DNA of 64,000 bases. It comes from Prosthecomicrobium sp. N25. Its GTDB lineage: Bacteria > Pseudomonadota > Alphaproteobacteria > Rhizobiales > Ancalomicrobiaceae. The notes below the pieces were generated by a model. That model saw only the letters and a list, made by a program, of their open reading frames with translations, made no database searches and was not told the DNA's origin. The DNA is taken from the NCBI RefSeq assembly GCF_037203705.1, contig NZ_JBBCAT010000001.1, forward strand, positions 248,001-312,000. Direction: 5' to 3'. The position numbers and the translations under genes are program-made. Positions 61,048 to 64,000 of this stretch are shown piece by piece. How positions within the stretch are numbered: position 1 is the first letter of the stretch; every line of letters starts with the position of its first letter.

Positions 61048-61103
61048 CCCCTGAGGCCCGGGCGGCGTCCGCGGTGCCCCGAGGCGACCGGAATCGAGGG
61101 TCC

Positions 61104-61841
61104 ATGCGTATCCACTTCGTCGGCACCGGGGACGCCTTCGGGACGGGCGGCCGCTTCAACACCTGCTTCCACCTCACGGCGGGCGGGACCAACATGCTGG
61201 TCGACTGCGGCGCCAGCGCCTTCTACGCCCTGAAGCAGACGGGCCTGGACCTGAATGCCATCTCGGCGATCCTGATCACCCACTTCCACGGCGACCACTT
61301 CGGCGGCCTGCCCTACTACTTCCTCGACGCCCAGTTCGTCTCGCTTCGCCGGGCCCCCCTCCTGGTGGCCGGCCCGCCCGGGGTCCGCGAAGCCTGCGAC
61401 AGGCTGCTGGAGGCGAGCTATCCGGGCTTCTCCACGGTGCCGCGCGAATTCGAGGTCCTCTACCAGGAGATCGCCCCCGACGAGACCGCCGCGGTGGCGG
61501 GCGCGCAGGTGACGGCCCGCAAGGTCCAGCACGACCCGCACCTCTCCCATTGCTACGGCTACCGCATCGAAACCGGCGGCAAGGTCTTCGCCTATTCGGG
61601 CGACACCGCCTGGACCGAGACCCTCGTCCCGCTCGCCAGGGGCGCCGACCTCTTCGTCTGCGAGTGCTACGTGCGCTCCCGCAAGATCAAGGTCCACCTG
61701 GACTACGAGACCTTGAAGCAGCACCTGCCCGCCATCGCGGCCCGGCGCGTGCTCCTCACCCACATGAGCGCCGACATGCTCGACCACCTGGACGAGATCG
61801 CCGAAGAGACCGCCCGCGACGGCCTCGTCGTCGAGATCTGA
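61104..61841 (+). CDS. Metallo-beta-lactamase-fold hydrolase
   Basis: A 245-residue MBL-fold protein. The metal motif THFHGDHFGG is complete, and later ligands are in DPHLSHCYGYR, YSGDTAW and the C-terminal LLTHMSAD. The start MRIHFVGTGDAFGTGGRFNTCFHL resembles the RNase Z/phosphodiesterase-like MBL group (including PhnP-type cyclic phosphodiesterases). It has no signal peptide. It sits inside the BMP importer operon, between binding protein and ATPase, suggesting it acts on the imported nucleoside-like compound. Confidence 0.9.
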   Translation: MRIHFVGTGDAFGTGGRFNTCFHLTAGGTNMLVDCGASAFYALKQTGLDLNAISAILITHFHGDHFGGLPYYFLDAQFVSLRRAPLLVAGPPGVREACDRLLEASYPGFSTVPREFEVLYQEIAPDETAAVAGAQVTARKVQHDPHLSHCYGYRIETGGKVFAYSGDTAWTETLVPLARGADLFVCECYVRSRKIKVHLDYETLKQHLPAIAARRVLLTHMSADMLDHLDEIAEETARDGLVVEI

Positions 61842-61874
61842 CGCCTGCGCCGACCGGAGGACCCCCGCCCGCCC

Positions 61875-63421
<1,547 letters not shown>

Positions 63422-63425
<4 letters not shown>

Positions 63426-64000
63426 GTGCGCGCCCCGGCGAGCTGCCCCGGTGGGTCGACTACGGGCTCCTGCCGGCGATCAACGTCACGGCCGCGTTCC
63501 TGGTGTCGGGCCTTGTGGTCCTCGCCATCGGCGAGAACCCGGTCGAGGCGGTCCGCATCATGCTCGCCGGCGCGCTCGGCTATGCCGAGGGGATCGGCTT
63601 CACCCTCTACTACACGACCAACTTCGTCTTCACCGGCCTGTCGGTCGCGGTCGCCTTCCGGGCGGGGCTCTTCAACATCGGTGCCGAGGGCCAGGCGATG
63701 GTCGCCGGCATCGGCGTTGCGCTTGTCTGCCTCGCCTTCGACGGCGCCCCCTGGTGGCTCGTCTTCCCCTTCGCCTTCGCGGCCTCGCTCCTCTTCGGCG
63801 CCGCCTGGGCCTTCGTGCCCGGCTGGGCGCAGGCGCGGCGCGGCAGCCACGTCGTCATCACGACGATCATGTTCAACTTCATCGCCTCCGTGCTGATGGT
63901 CTACCTCCTCGTCAACGTGATCGGAAAGCCGGGCGCCATGTCGCCCGAGACGCGGACCATCGCGGAGGCGACCCGGCTGCCGCTGATGCGCGACATGCTG
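63422..64000 (+). CDS. ABC permease, nucleoside-type (partial, runs off window)
   Basis: The first 193 residues of a membrane permease. Hydrophobic segments alternate with FRAGLFNIGAEGQAMVAGIG, the hallmark of YufP/NupB-type nucleoside permeases, and GSHVVITTIMFNFIA. It starts within the ATPase stop codon. A second permease gene usually follows in this family and would lie beyond the window. Confidence 0.9.

Overview
The window is very GC-rich (about 70 percent or more by eye), with long shadow frames opposite most genes. The gene set points to an alphaproteobacterium, probably of the order Hyphomicrobiales (Rhizobiales). Pointers are a DUF1127 small basic protein, a DUF2852 membrane protein, paired DUF1194 proteins, tripartite tricarboxylate transporter (TTT) genes, a PutA without a DNA-binding domain next to an Lrp-type regulator, and a TrmH protein with a disordered N-terminal extension. 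This is inference from gene families; no rRNA or tRNA gene was seen.

Layout. 1-9 kb holds housekeeping and small metabolic genes: pyrF (cut by the window edge), an alpha/beta hydrolase, a LysE exporter beside a divergent SHMT-like PLP enzyme, 5-formyl-THF cyclo-ligase, a flavoprotein, a patatin lipoprotein and mmsA. 9-16 kb carries the DUF1127 and DUF2852 genes with hairpins, an orphan CoxG, two translationally coupled RNA methyltransferases, an HlyD-like protein, an SDR and a chemoreceptor. 16-20 kb is the proline module (Lrp regulator divergent from putA). 20-21 kb has a small protein with a sorting-signal-like tail, a 13-G tract and a zinc-ribbon-like protein.

21-30 kb is a compact AfuABC-type ABC importer (binding protein, fused double permease, ATPase). 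It lies between an inositol-monophosphatase-family phosphatase and a hybrid histidine kinase, with an OmpR-type regulator divergent from it. I read it as a phosphorylated-compound uptake and sensing module. 30-33 kb is a DevBCA/MacAB-like export operon. 33-45 kb is a catabolic island: tctC-tctB-(LVIVD beta-propeller)-tctA and two tiny genes on the minus strand; on the plus strand a GntR/FCD regulator, two paralogous aldo/keto reductases, a ModA-like protein, an FAH-family enzyme and an alpha/beta hydrolase; and a minus-strand TauE/SafE permease. A TTGGT/ACCAA operator motif occurs at both the TTT/gntR promoter and the FAH promoter.

45-53 kb is a second catabolic island: a Gfo/Idh/MocA oxidoreductase, a sugar-isomerase-like TIM barrel, an MsmEFG-type sugar ABC importer, an HSL-type esterase and a GntR/FCD regulator in one direction, with the importer ATPase divergent. 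53-60 kb has an HxlR regulator with its divergent NmrA-type target, an SsuBC-like ABC pair without a binding protein, glucokinase and two DUF1194 von Willebrand-type proteins. 60-64 kb is the start of a BMP-family (nucleoside-type) ABC importer operon interrupted by a metallo-beta-lactamase-fold hydrolase; its permease runs off the window.

A cross-cutting pattern is that each of the four classical binding-protein genes heading an importer operon is followed at once by a strong stem-loop before the next gene. No mobile element, CRISPR array or phage gene was seen.
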